DNA of 64,000 bases from Variovorax sp. 54 (GTDB lineage: Bacteria; Pseudomonadota; Gammaproteobacteria; Burkholderiales; Burkholderiaceae_C), in assembly GCF_002754375.1 (NCBI RefSeq), contig NZ_PEFF01000001.1, positions 2,872,501 to 2,936,500 on the forward strand, read 5' to 3'. Shown here one piece after another: positions 1-7,612 of the stretch. Every line of letters begins with the position of its first letter. Position 1 is the first letter of the stretch. The position numbers and the translations under genes were made by a program. The notes beneath the pieces are model-generated. The model was not told the origin of the DNA and searched no databases. It worked only from the letters and a program-made list of their open reading frames with translations.

Positions 1-440
1 TAGTTGCCCTTGGGCTTGACCTTGAGCACCTCGCGCGCCTCCATGCGCCCGACCTCGACGTTGTCGAAGGTGATGTAGAACACGCCCGGCGCCTCGATCA
101 GCCGGTCGTACGCCACCACCGGCACCTTCTGCCGCGTGGCCTTCGTCACGGCGGGCAGGATCGCGTCCTTGTCCATCGCCAACACGATGAGCGCCTTCGC
201 GCCCTTGGACATCAGGCCCTCGATGTCGCCCAGCTGCTTCTCGGGCGAGCCGCCCGCATCGGCACTGATGTACTTCGCGCCGAGTTTTTCAAGCTGCGCC
301 TTGATCGCGGCCTCGTCGGTCTTCCAGCGTTCTTCCTGGAAGTTGGACCAGCTCACGCCGACCACGGTCTGCGCCATCGCGCCCACGGCCGTGAGACCGA
401 ACGCCAGGGCGGCCAGGGTGTGTTTCGTTGTCAGTTGCAT
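1..440 (-). CDS. xylF: D-xylose ABC transporter substrate-binding protein XylF (5' part only)
   Basis: Periplasmic sugar-binding protein that delivers D-xylose (or a related pentose) to an ABC permease. About 146 N-terminal residues are visible; the gene runs off the left edge. The start ATG (438-440, complement) follows a GAGGAGAG ribosome site, and the first residues form a classical signal peptide ([19 protein letters not shown], cleavage after GAMA). The mature part carries the type 1 periplasmic-binding fold typical of Xyl[17 protein letters not shown] at the ligand lobe, [18 protein letters not shown], and VVAYDRLI followed by [15 protein letters not shown], which lines up well with the E. 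coli XylF segment containing YDRMI and FDNEKVG. A 9-bp-arm palindrome lies about 50 bp upstream. Family assignment is secure; xylose as ligand is inferred from similarity seen by eye. Confidence 0.85.
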   Translation of the reverse strand, partial: MQLTTKHTLAALAFGLTAVGAMAQTVVGVSWSNFQEERWKTDEAAIKAQLEKLGAKYISADAGGSPEKQLGDIEGLMSKGAKALIVLAMDKDAILPAVTKATRQKVPVVAYDRLIEAPGVFYITFDNVEVGRMEAREVLKVKPKGN

Positions 441-491
441 CGGTGTCTCTCCTCAGAACGGTTTGCCGAGCGTGACGCTGGCGTGCCGGGG

Positions 492-518
492 TAGTTAGTT
501 TGAGTGGCGAACTAACTA
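492..518. promoter_or_regulatory. Perfect palindrome upstream of xylF, probable operator
   Basis: TAGTTAGTT at 492-500 and AACTAACTA at 510-518 are exact inverted repeats separated by 9 bases. The centre lies 65 bp upstream of the xylF start codon. The arms are AT-rich in a GC-rich setting, which makes chance unlikely. The size fits a dimeric repressor or activator of the xylose operon; which regulator is unknown because the gene is not in the window. Confidence 0.55.
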
Positions 519-589
519 TCCCATCGGGTGGGGATTCCGGGCACCCGGGAATTCCCGGACGGCGCTGGGCGCCGCAGATACAAATGGAA

Positions 590-805
590 AACTCTGGGGA
601 CAGTTTCCGGACAAGCCCCCTGTTATCCACAGCGGAAGCGACCGCGCCCAAGTTGTTCCTTTTTTGATAGCACCTCGGAAGCAGGGGAGCACACAGTGTC
701 CAAGGTGCGGCAAGTCGTTGTCAGGCAAGGAAAAAAGTGCCCTGTCCACAGGGCGGGTTTACCCTTATCTACTACTACTAACTTAAATAAGAAGAATAAA
801 TAGAG
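590..805 (+). other. Replication-origin-like region (DnaA boxes, GC cluster, DnaA-trios, AT-rich tract)
   Basis: This is the core of a 438-bp gene-free stretch (441-878) between xylF and a tetR gene. Reading left to right: a perfect DnaA box TTATCCACA at 623-631; a second box CTGTCCACA at 742-750 (7 of 9 matches); a GC-rich spacer GGGCGGG..ACCC at 751-764; a partial box TTATCTACT at 765-773; then CTACTACTACTA at 769-780, which on the complementary strand is a run of 3'-GAT-5' trios; then an AT-rich purine-biased tract 781-802. The order DnaA box, GC cluster, DnaA-trios, AT-rich unwinding element is the published bacterial basal origin unwinding architecture. dnaA, dnaN, rpmH and parAB are not seen here, so this could be a displaced or relict oriC, a DnaA-titration site or coincidence. 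The rest of the stretch (519-589, 806-878) shows nothing I can name. Confidence 0.5.
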
Positions 806-878
806 AAGAGAGCCGGAAGCCCGCAGGCGCAAGGGCGCCCCTGAAGGGGTGGCAATGCCGCCCCAGCGCTCGCGCGGG

Positions 879-1610
879 TCAGGCCTTTTTGCGCCGGGTC
901 GTGGCGCCCGCCGTCGCCTTGCGCGCGGGCAACTCCGCCTCCACCAACGCCAGCGTGCGCGCCGAAGGCGGCGCTTCGAGCACGCCTTGCAGCGTGTCCA
1001 TCACGTTGGAGATGGTGTAGCTGCGTTCCCAGAAACGGCTGGGGTCCTCGCTGTCTTTCGAAGACTCCCAGGCCGCCCACACGGCGTTGCCGTAGATGTT
1101 GCCCGCCAGGGTCAGGCGTTGCTCCAGGATCGGTGCGGGCATGTCGGGCAGCAGCCGCGCCAGGTGCGCGAAGCAGCGCTTGTAGCCGGCGTTCCACTTG
1201 TCCTCCAAGGCCTCGCGCAGGAACGCACGGTTGTTGAGCTGCAGGTTCGCGATCAGGCGGATGTAGGTGGCCTGACCCGTGCGCTCCGACAGCTCGAGCA
1301 GCGGCAGCGTGAGCGCGTCCAGCACGCTGGGCAGGGTCACGTTGCCCTCGCGTTCAAGCACGTCGAGCATGGCCTGGCGTATCTCGTCGATGACGCGCGC
1401 GCCGTCCACGACCAGCTCGCGTGCCAGCTCCAGCTTGTTGCCGAAGTAATAGCGCAGCGACGCGTTGTTGCGCTGCTCGGCGGCCGAGACGATGTCCTGC
1501 ACCGACACGCCGTCGATGCCGCGCAGCGCAAACAGCCGCTGCGCTTCTTCCTTCAGTCGCGCACGCGTCTCGATGCCGTCCGCACGAAGGGTTTTTACCG
1601 ATGGGGCCAT
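879..1610 (-). CDS. TetR/AcrR family transcriptional regulator
   Basis: A 243-residue one-component repressor of TetR type. The N-terminal helix-turn-helix domain spans about residues 10-60 (EAQRLFALRGIDGVSVQDIV followed by ASLRYYFGNKLELARELV, the typical recognition helix and YYF-x-K-x-L motif). The remainder is an all-helical ligand-binding domain; the C-terminus is lysine/arginine rich (TTRRKKA). The gene is divergent from the flavin monooxygenase/esterase fusion gene, and the 60-bp gap holds a near-perfect palindrome (1629-1652), so it most likely represses itself and that operon until an aromatic or ester ligand binds. The ligand is unknown. The start was taken at the ATG ending at 1610, which gives a normal TetR N-terminus. 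Confidence 0.88.
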   Translation of the reverse strand: MAPSVKTLRADGIETRARLKEEAQRLFALRGIDGVSVQDIVSAAEQRNNASLRYYFGNKLELARELVVDGARVIDEIRQAMLDVLEREGNVTLPSVLDALTLPLLELSERTGQATYIRLIANLQLNNRAFLREALEDKWNAGYKRCFAHLARLLPDMPAPILEQRLTLAGNIYGNAVWAAWESSKDSEDPSRFWERSYTISNVMDTLQGVLEAPPSARTLALVEAELPARKATAGATTRRKKA

Positions 1611-1628
1611 GAGTTTATCGAGTTAACT

Positions 1629-1652
1629 TAACTAACCGAACTCGGTTAACTA
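1629..1652. promoter_or_regulatory. Near-perfect palindrome between tetR and monooxygenase gene, probable TetR operator
   Basis: TAACTAACCGA (1629-1639) and TCGGTTAACTA (1642-1652) match as inverted repeats at 9 of 11 positions with a 2-base centre. It sits in the short divergent gap, where a repressor dimer would cover promoters for both genes. An overlapping AGTTAACT (1621-1628) may extend the site. Confidence 0.55.
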
Positions 1653-1673
1653 TACGGAAAACAGGTGTCCAAA

Positions 1674-3836
1674 ATGAAGATTCTCATTGTGGGTGGCGGC
1701 ATTGGCGGCCTGACGACAGCGCTGGCGCTGCGGCATCACGGCATCGACGCGATTGTGCTGGAGCGTGCCGCGCAGATGGCCGAGATCGGCGCCGGCGTGC
1801 AGATCGCGGCCAACGGCACGCTGGTGCTGCGCGAGCTCGGCCTGGAGCCCGCGCTGGCGCAGGTCGCCACGGTGCCCGAGCGCTACGACTACCGCGACCT
1901 GCACACAGGCCGCCTGCTCTACCTCGCGCCGCTGGGCGCGGAGGCAGCGCAGCGCTATGGCGCGCTCATGTACAACGTGCACCGCGCCGACCTCGTCGCC
2001 CTGCTCTACAACGCGCTGCCGCGCGACACCGTGCGCCTCGGCGCCGAATGCGCCTCGATCTCGCAAGACGCCAAGGGGGCTCGCGTGGTTCTCAAGACCG
2101 GCGAGGTCATCGAGGCCGACGCGGTGATCGGCGCCGACGGCATCCACTCGGCCGTGCGCACCGCGCTGCGCGGCCCCGAGGAAAAGCAGTTCGCCAACAT
2201 CCTCATGTGGCGCGCGCTGATCCCGGCCGCACGGCTCGAGGGGCTGGCGCTGCCGGTGGCCGGCAACAACTGGTTCGGCCTGCGGCGCAGCGTCGTGTCG
2301 TACTGGGTCCGCAAGGACCTGTACAGCATCCTGGCCGCCGTGCCCGCCACCGAGGTGCGGCGCGAATCGTGGACCGAGAGCGGCGACATCGGCGAAATGC
2401 TCGACTCGTTCCGCGGCAGCGAGCCGACGGTGCAGCACATGCTCGAGCAGGTGGACTCGAGCTTCATCACGGGCATGTACTACCGCGACCCCATCGAGCA
2501 CTGGACCACGGGACGCATCACGCTGCTGGGCGACGCGGCGCACGCGATGGTGCCGTACCTCGCACAAGGCGCCTGCCAATCCATCGAGGACGCCTGGGTG
2601 CTCGCGACCTGCCTGCACCGCCATGGCGCCAAAGGCGGTGACGGCGTGGAGGCCGCGCTGCTCGAATACGAACGCCGCCGCCAGCCGCGCACCACGCGCA
2701 TCCAGGCCGGCGCACGCTTTGCTGTGAAGCAGTCGCACGAGCCCGACGAGGAATCGGTGCGCCACCGCAACGGCCGCTGGCGCGGCCTCTCGCGCATCGA
2801 TCCGCTCGCCGAAACCTCGTGGGCGTTTGCGTGGGGCCACAACATCCTGGAAGCGGCCCAGCAGCCAGCCGGCGAAGTGGTGGGCCTGAGCGCGGCACGC
2901 GAAGGCAAGCGCATGGCGCGGCCCGAGAGCCAGCGCGCCTTCGACCTATGGAAGAGCGCCATCGGCTCCGAAGACATCGCGCGCGGGCACCGGGGCCAGC
3001 GCGAGGCCTACGAACGCTTCCTCACGATGCACTTTCCCGCGCCCGCCACGCTCGGCGTCACGCCGGTCGAACTCAACGGCGTGCCGGCCTTGCGCGTGGA
3101 CGGCGGCGCGCCGCAACCCGCCGGCTCCGTCGTGCTGCATTTCCACGGGGGCGCCTATGTGATGGGCTCGGCCGCGAGCTCGGCCGAATACGCCGGACGG
3201 CTGTCCGCGGCCCTGGGCGGCGACTGCTACACGGTCGACTACCGGCTCGCCCCCGAGCACCCCTACCCCGCCGCGATCGACGACGCCTTCCAGGCCTACC
3301 GCGGCCTGCTCGCGCGCGGCGTGGCGGCATCGCGCATCGTGCTGAGCGGCGAGTCTTCGGGCGGCGGGCTGGCGCTCGCGCTGGCCCTGGGGCTGGCGCG
3401 CGCAGGGCTGCCGCAACCGGCGGGCGTGATCGCGGTCTGCCCGTTCACCGACCTGACGCTGTCGGGCCCCACCGTGCGGCAGAACTCGGGGGACGATCCG
3501 GCGGCGCATCGCGATTCACTCACGCAGCTCGCGGCGTCGTATTTCCAGGGCCACGAGCCCACCGACCCCCTGGTGTCGCCCCTGTTCGGCGACCTGCGCG
3601 GCCTGCCGCCCCTGTTCCTGTCGGCCGTCCAGGGCGAAGTGCTCGAAAGCGACACGACGCGCTTCGCCGAAGCGGCCCGCGCGGCGGGCGTCGACGTGCG
3701 CCTGGACCTCGTGCCCGATTCGGTCCATGTCTTCACGCTCTTCCCGTTCCTGCCGGAGGCGCAGCGCACGCTGGCCGAGGCCGGGCACTGGGCGCGCGGC
3801 CTGCGCGCGTCGTCGCAACAGAAGGAGGCCGCATGA
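1674..3836 (+). CDS. Fused FAD-dependent aromatic monooxygenase and HSL-type alpha/beta hydrolase
   Basis: One uninterrupted frame of about 720 residues encodes two enzymes. Residues 1 to about 400 are a class A flavoprotein monooxygenase of the salicylate-hydroxylase type: GGGIGG near residue 7 for FAD, the DG motif GADGIHSAVR, and GDAAHAM near residue 286. Residues about 420-720 are a hormone-sensitive-lipase-family esterase: HGGAY oxyanion motif near 490, nucleophile elbow GESSGGG near 558, and a His near 683 (SVHVF). The usual acidic residue of the DPLRDE motif aligns with Glu in QGEVLESD. The likely ring-hydroxylation plus ester or lactone hydrolysis is inference; the substrate is unknown. 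I prefer ATG 1674 (AGGTG 8 bases upstream) over GTG 1665. The last codon overlaps the next gene by ATGA, so they are coupled. Such fusions are unusual, as the two activities are normally separate genes. Confidence 0.85.
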   Translation: MKILIVGGGIGGLTTALALRHHGIDAIVLERAAQMAEIGAGVQIAANGTLVLRELGLEPALAQVATVPERYDYRDLHTGRLLYLAPLGAEAAQRYGALMYNVHRADLVALLYNALPRDTVRLGAECASISQDAKGARVVLKTGEVIEADAVIGADGIHSAVRTALRGPEEKQFANILMWRALIPAARLEGLALPVAGNNWFGLRRSVVSYWVRKDLYSILAAVPATEVRRESWTESGDIGEMLDSFRGSEPTVQHMLEQVDSSFITGMYYRDPIEHWTTGRITLLGDAAHAMVPYLAQGACQSIEDAWVLATCLHRHGAKGGDGVEAALLEYERRRQPRTTRIQAGARFAVKQSHEPDEESVRHRNGRWRGLSRIDPLAETSWAFAWGHNILEAAQQPAGEVVGLSAAREGKRMARPESQRAFDLWKSAIGSEDIARGHRGQREAYERFLTMHFPAPATLGVTPVELNGVPALRVDGGAPQPAGSVVLHFHGGAYVMGSAASSAEYAGRLSAALGGDCYTVDYRLAPEHPYPAAIDDAFQAYRGLLARGVAASRIVLSGESSGGGLALALALGLARAGLPQPAGVIAVCPFTDLTLSGPTVRQNSGDDPAAHRDSLTQLAASYFQGHEPTDPLVSPLFGDLRGLPPLFLSAVQGEVLESDTTRFAEAARAAGVDVRLDLVPDSVHVFTLFPFLPEAQRTLAEAGHWARGLRASSQQKEAA

Positions 3837-5059
3837 GCACGTTGCATCGCATGACCGCCTGCGCACTCGCGTGCGCGTTGTCGCTGTGCGCCCCCGCGGC
3901 CGTCGCGGCGCCGGGGCTCTCGGACCAGGTCGTGAAGGTGGGCGTGCTCACCGACATGAACAGCATCTTCTCCGAGCTCGGCGGACGCGGCTCGGTGGTG
4001 GCCACGCAGATGGCCATCGACGACTTCAGGCGCGACGCCAAGCCGGCCTTCGCCATCGAGATGGTCTCGGCCGACCACCAGAACAAGGCCGACATCGGTG
4101 CCAACAAGGCGCGCGAGTGGTTCGACACGCAGCGCGTCGACATCGTGGTGGACGCGATCAATTCGGCGGTGGCGCTGGCCGTCTCGAACGTGGCGCGGGA
4201 GAAAAAACGCCTGCTGTTCGCCACCGGGCCCGGCTCGATGCGCCTGACCAACGAAGAATGCTCGCCCTACACGGTGAGCTACACGTGGGACGCCTATGCC
4301 ACGTCGCGCCCCACCGTGGCGGCGCTGACGAAGGCCGGCACCGACAGCTGGTACTTCATCACCGTGGACTACGCGCTCGGCCAGTCCATCGAACAGGAAG
4401 CCACCGCCGCCATCACCGCGGCGGGAGGCAAGGTGATCGGCAGCGCGCGCCATCCGTTGAGCGCCTCGGACTTCTCGTCCTTCGTGCTGCAGGCGCAGTC
4501 GTCGAAGGCCAAGGGCGTGGCCATCGCCAACGCGGGCGGCGACCTGATCGGCGCCGTGAAGGCCGCGCGCGAGTTCGGCCTCGGCAAGGCGCAGACCCTC
4601 GTGCCGCTGAGCGGCACGCTCAACGACGTCCAGGCCATGGGGCTGGCAACGGCCCAGGGCATGGTGCTGACCGAGGCCTTCTACTGGAACCTCAACGCGC
4701 AGACGCGCGAGTGGAGCCGGCGCTTCTTCGAGAAGCAGAAGAAGATGCCCAACCTCATCCACGCCGGCACCTACTCGGCGGTGACCAACTACCTGAAGGC
4801 CGTGCAGGCTATCGGTACCGACGACGCGGACGCCGTCATGAAGCAGATGAAGTCGGTGCGCATCAACGACATGTTCGCGGCCAACGGCCACATCCGTGAC
4901 GACGGGCGCATGGTGCACGACATGCTGCTGGTGCAGGTCAAGAAGCCGTCGGAGTCGAAGGAGCCCTGGGACTTCTACAACGTGAAGGCCGTGGTGCCCG
5001 GCGATCAGGCGTTCCAGCCGCTGGCGGAATCTCGCTGCAACCTGGTCAAGAAGCCCTGA
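3833..5059 (+). CDS. ABC transporter substrate-binding protein, branched-chain amino acid/aromatic type
   Basis: A 408-residue periplasmic binding protein of the LivK/HAAT type (type 1 fold). Signal peptide at the N-terminus (MTACALACALSLCAPAAVAA, cleavage after AVAA); the mature start VVKVGVLTDMNSIFSELGGRG is the typical first strand and ligand loop of this family. Overlaps the preceding monooxygenase/esterase gene by 4 bases (ATGA), so it is translated with it. No permease or ATPase genes follow, so it must feed an ABC transporter encoded elsewhere, or act as a sensor. Proteins of this kind next to aromatic monooxygenases often bind aromatic acids; that is inference from context. Confidence 0.85.
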   Translation: MSTLHRMTACALACALSLCAPAAVAAPGLSDQVVKVGVLTDMNSIFSELGGRGSVVATQMAIDDFRRDAKPAFAIEMVSADHQNKADIGANKAREWFDTQRVDIVVDAINSAVALAVSNVAREKKRLLFATGPGSMRLTNEECSPYTVSYTWDAYATSRPTVAALTKAGTDSWYFITVDYALGQSIEQEATAAITAAGGKVIGSARHPLSASDFSSFVLQAQSSKAKGVAIANAGGDLIGAVKAAREFGLGKAQTLVPLSGTLNDVQAMGLATAQGMVLTEAFYWNLNAQTREWSRRFFEKQKKMPNLIHAGTYSAVTNYLKAVQAIGTDDADAVMKQMKSVRINDMFAANGHIRDDGRMVHDMLLVQVKKPSESKEPWDFYNVKAVVPGDQAFQPLAESRCNLVKKP

Positions 5060-5159
5060 GGAAGATCGCTGGGGAGCGGCGGGTAAGCCCGATACCTGAT
5101 TCCGTCACGTTTGATACGATTTTTCTCCAAGCGCAGCCCCGACAGGCGCCGGAGACCAT

Positions 5160-6182
5160 ATGGAATCGAATCTTCCCCCCCACGCCGGCGAGGTGCTGTA
5201 CCGCGTCATGGTGCGCATCCGCGCCTTCGAGAACGCCGCCGAAACCGCCAGCCAGGGCGGGGTCAGTGCCTACGGCCAGCAGGCGGGCGGCGCCGCCAAG
5301 GTGCGCGGGCCGCTGCACCTCTCGACCGGGCAGGAGGCCGTGCCGGCGGGCGTGTGCGCCCACCTGCGCACGAGCGACTACCTCACCTCCACGCACCGCG
5401 GCCACGGCCACACGCTGGCCAAGGGCGCGGACCTCACGCGGATGATGTGCGAGCTGTTCGGCAAGGCCACGGGCTTCAACGGCGGCAAGGGCGGCTCGAT
5501 GCACATCGCGGACTTCTCGGTCGGCATGCTGGGCGCCAACGGCGTGGTCGCGGCGGGCTTGCCGATCGCCGTCGGCGCGGCGCATGCGCAAAAACTCTTG
5601 AAGCGCAGCGACGACATCACGGTCTGCTTCTTCGGTGATGGCGCGATCAACCGCGGACCGTTTCTCGAAGCGCTGAACTGGGCGCGCGTGTACGACCTGC
5701 CCGTGCTCTTCGTCTGCGAGGACAACCGCTGGAGCGCGACCACCGCGAGCGGCCCGATGACGGCCGGTGATGGCGCCTCGGCGCGCGCTGCGTCGATGGA
5801 CATCGCGGCGACGCAGGTCGACGGCAACGACGTGTTCGCGGTGCATTCCGCCGCGCAGCGGCTGGTGGCCGAGGTGCGCAGCGGCGCGGGGCCGCGCCTG
5901 CTGCACGCGCTCACCTACCGCGTGAAGGGCCATGTGTCGGTCGACCTCGCGGCGTACCGCGACCCGGCCGAGCTGGCGGCCGCGCTGGAGACCGACCCGA
6001 TCGCGCGCGCCCGCGGCCACCTGCTCGACACGGGCGTGGCCGCTGCGACGCTCGACGCCATCGAGAACGCCGCGCGCGACGAGGTGGACACCGCCCTCGC
6101 CGTGGCCGACGCGGCGCCCTGGCCCGAGGCGAGCGCCGCCTTCACCGACGTGCAGACCACGGGAGCAGGCCAATGGCTGTGA
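5160..6182 (+). CDS. Thiamine-diphosphate-dependent dehydrogenase E1 component, alpha subunit
   Basis: A 340-residue E1-alpha subunit of the 2-oxoacid/acetoin dehydrogenase family. It carries the ThDP/Mg2+ motif, GDGAINRG with the downstream Asn in EDNRW, and the family signature RGHGHTLAKGAD with GGKGGSMHI. GGAG ribosome site 5 bases before ATG 5160. The beta subunit gene overlaps its 3' end by 10 bases. No E2 or E3 gene follows, so the complex must borrow these from elsewhere, or the pair works as a stand-alone ThDP enzyme. AcoA (acetoin) is the nearest family flavour; a branched-chain or pyruvate substrate cannot be excluded. Confidence 0.87.
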   Translation: MESNLPPHAGEVLYRVMVRIRAFENAAETASQGGVSAYGQQAGGAAKVRGPLHLSTGQEAVPAGVCAHLRTSDYLTSTHRGHGHTLAKGADLTRMMCELFGKATGFNGGKGGSMHIADFSVGMLGANGVVAAGLPIAVGAAHAQKLLKRSDDITVCFFGDGAINRGPFLEALNWARVYDLPVLFVCEDNRWSATTASGPMTAGDGASARAASMDIAATQVDGNDVFAVHSAAQRLVAEVRSGAGPRLLHALTYRVKGHVSVDLAAYRDPAELAAALETDPIARARGHLLDTGVAAATLDAIENAARDEVDTALAVADAAPWPEASAAFTDVQTTGAGQWL

Positions 6183-7135
6183 CGACGCTGAGTTATTCCG
6201 AAGCCGCCGTGCGCGCGCTGCAGCAGGAGATGGACGCCGACCCGCGCGTGGTCGTGCTCGGCGAGGACGTGGGCCGCGGCGGCATCTTCGGCCAGTACAA
6301 GGGCCTGCAGCAGCAGTACGGCGCCGAGCGCGTGATCGACACGCCGATCAGCGAGGCCGCGATCATGGGCGCCGGCGTGGGCATGGCGCTCGCGGGGCTG
6401 CGCCCCGTGGTCGAGATGCGCGTGGTCGACTTCGCGCTGTGCGGCATGGACGAGCTGGTGAACCAGGCGGCAAAAAACCGCTTCATGTTCGGCGGCCAGG
6501 GCCGCGTGCCGCTGGTGGCGCGCATGCCGGGCGGCATCTGGGACGCGTCGGCGGCGCAACATTCGCAGTCGCTCGAAGCCTGGTTCGCGCACCTGCCGGG
6601 CGTGGTGGTGGTGAGCCCCTCGACGCCGCAGGACAACCACGGCCTGCTGCGCGCGGCGCTGCAGTGCGGCGACCCGGTGGTCTACATCGAACACAAGACG
6701 CTGTGGGGCCTGCGCGGCGAGGTGGACGACACGCTGGTGGTGCCGCTGGGCCAGGCGGCGCGCGTGCGCGAGGGCAATGCGCTCACGCTCGTGAGCTGGA
6801 GCAAGCAGATGCAGCCTTGCGCCGCGGCCTGCGACGCGCTGGCGGCCGAGGGCATCGCGGTGGACCTGATCGACCTGCGCACGCTGTGGCCCTGGGACCG
6901 CGAGACGGTGCTGTCGTCGTGCGCGCGCACGGGGCGGCTGCTGGTCGTGCACGAGGCGGTGCAGGCCGCGGGCTTCGGCGCCGAGATCGCCGCGAGCGCG
7001 GCCGAGGCCACGGGCTGCCGCGTCGCGCGGCTGGGCGCGCCGCGCATTCCGGTCGGCTATGCGCCGGTGCTGGAGGCGCAGTCGCGCGTCGGCGTGGACG
7101 CGATCGTGGCGGCGGCGAAGAAGCTGGCCGGCTGA
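6173..7135 (+). CDS. Thiamine-diphosphate-dependent dehydrogenase E1 component, beta subunit
   Basis: A 320-residue E1-beta partner of the preceding alpha subunit. It begins with the transketolase pyrimidine-binding domain (VVLGEDVGRGGIFGQYKGL, then DTPISEAAIMGAGVGMALAG with the catalytic Glu of the family) and ends with the transketolase C-terminal domain (DLIDLRTLWPWDRETV, VVHEAVQAAGFGAEIAA). The start ATG lies inside the alpha gene (10-base overlap), indicating translational coupling and equal stoichiometry. It is followed after 27 bp by a MarR gene in the same direction. Confidence 0.88.
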   Translation: MAVTTLSYSEAAVRALQQEMDADPRVVVLGEDVGRGGIFGQYKGLQQQYGAERVIDTPISEAAIMGAGVGMALAGLRPVVEMRVVDFALCGMDELVNQAAKNRFMFGGQGRVPLVARMPGGIWDASAAQHSQSLEAWFAHLPGVVVVSPSTPQDNHGLLRAALQCGDPVVYIEHKTLWGLRGEVDDTLVVPLGQAARVREGNALTLVSWSKQMQPCAAACDALAAEGIAVDLIDLRTLWPWDRETVLSSCARTGRLLVVHEAVQAAGFGAEIAASAAEATGCRVARLGAPRIPVGYAPVLEAQSRVGVDAIVAAAKKLAG

Positions 7136-7162
7136 CACGCGAGAACCAAAGCACGAACGTCC

Positions 7163-7612
7163 ATGGACCCGCTTTTCTTCAAGCTGGTGCGGGTGGTCAA
7201 CCTCACGGCGCGGCCGTTCCATGAGCGCGTGGGTCGCGAGCACCAGCTCACGCTGAACGAGTGGCGCACGCTGGCCGTGCTCGCCACGCAGCCGGGGCTC
7301 ACGGGCGCGCAGGTGGCCGACCTCACCGGCCTGGACAAGATGGCCGTGAGCCGCGCGCTGGCGGGCCTGAAGCGCCACAAGCGCGTGCAGCGCCGCGGCG
7401 ACCCGACCGACCAGCGCTGCAGCCGGCTCTACCTCACGGCCGCCGGCAAGGCGCTGCACGCGACGGTCGGCGCGCTGGGCCGGCAGCGCGAGGCCGAGCT
7501 GTTCGCGGGCGTCGATGCGGGCGAGCTGGCCCGGCTGAGCGCGACGCTCGACACGCTGATCCGCGCGGTGGAGCGCGCGCCCGACCACATCACTGTCGAT
7601 CAGACCGTGTAG
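7163..7612 (+). CDS. MarR family transcriptional regulator
   Basis: A 149-residue winged-helix regulator. The core runs LTLNEWRTLAVLATQPGLTG (helix 1-2), GAQVADLTGLDKMAVSRALA (recognition helix) and KRVQRRGDPTDQRCSRLYLT (the wing, with the D-x-R signature of MarR proteins). Located 27 bp after the E1-beta gene, probably in the same transcript, and convergent with the SDR gene, whose last codons it overlaps by 13 bp. It likely controls the monooxygenase/E1 operon in response to an aromatic acid; no dedicated operator was identified. Confidence 0.85.
   Translation: MDPLFFKLVRVVNLTARPFHERVGREHQLTLNEWRTLAVLATQPGLTGAQVADLTGLDKMAVSRALAGLKRHKRVQRRGDPTDQRCSRLYLTAAGKALHATVGALGRQREAELFAGVDAGELARLSATLDTLIRAVERAPDHITVDQTV

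Noticed and set aside
528..803. Short frames in the origin-like gap
   Set aside because: Low-complexity products without a ribosome site, overlapping the DnaA boxes and AT-rich tract.
1650..2840. Long minus-strand open frame opposite the monooxygenase gene
   Set aside because: Its sequence is Arg/Ala/His-rich with no domain, and it mirrors a clearly functional plus-strand gene; in GC-rich DNA such shadow frames are expected.
3296..4918. 540-codon minus-strand frame opposite the esterase and binding-protein genes
   Set aside because: Shadow frame of two well-supported plus-strand genes; composition is non-protein-like and its start straddles two genes.
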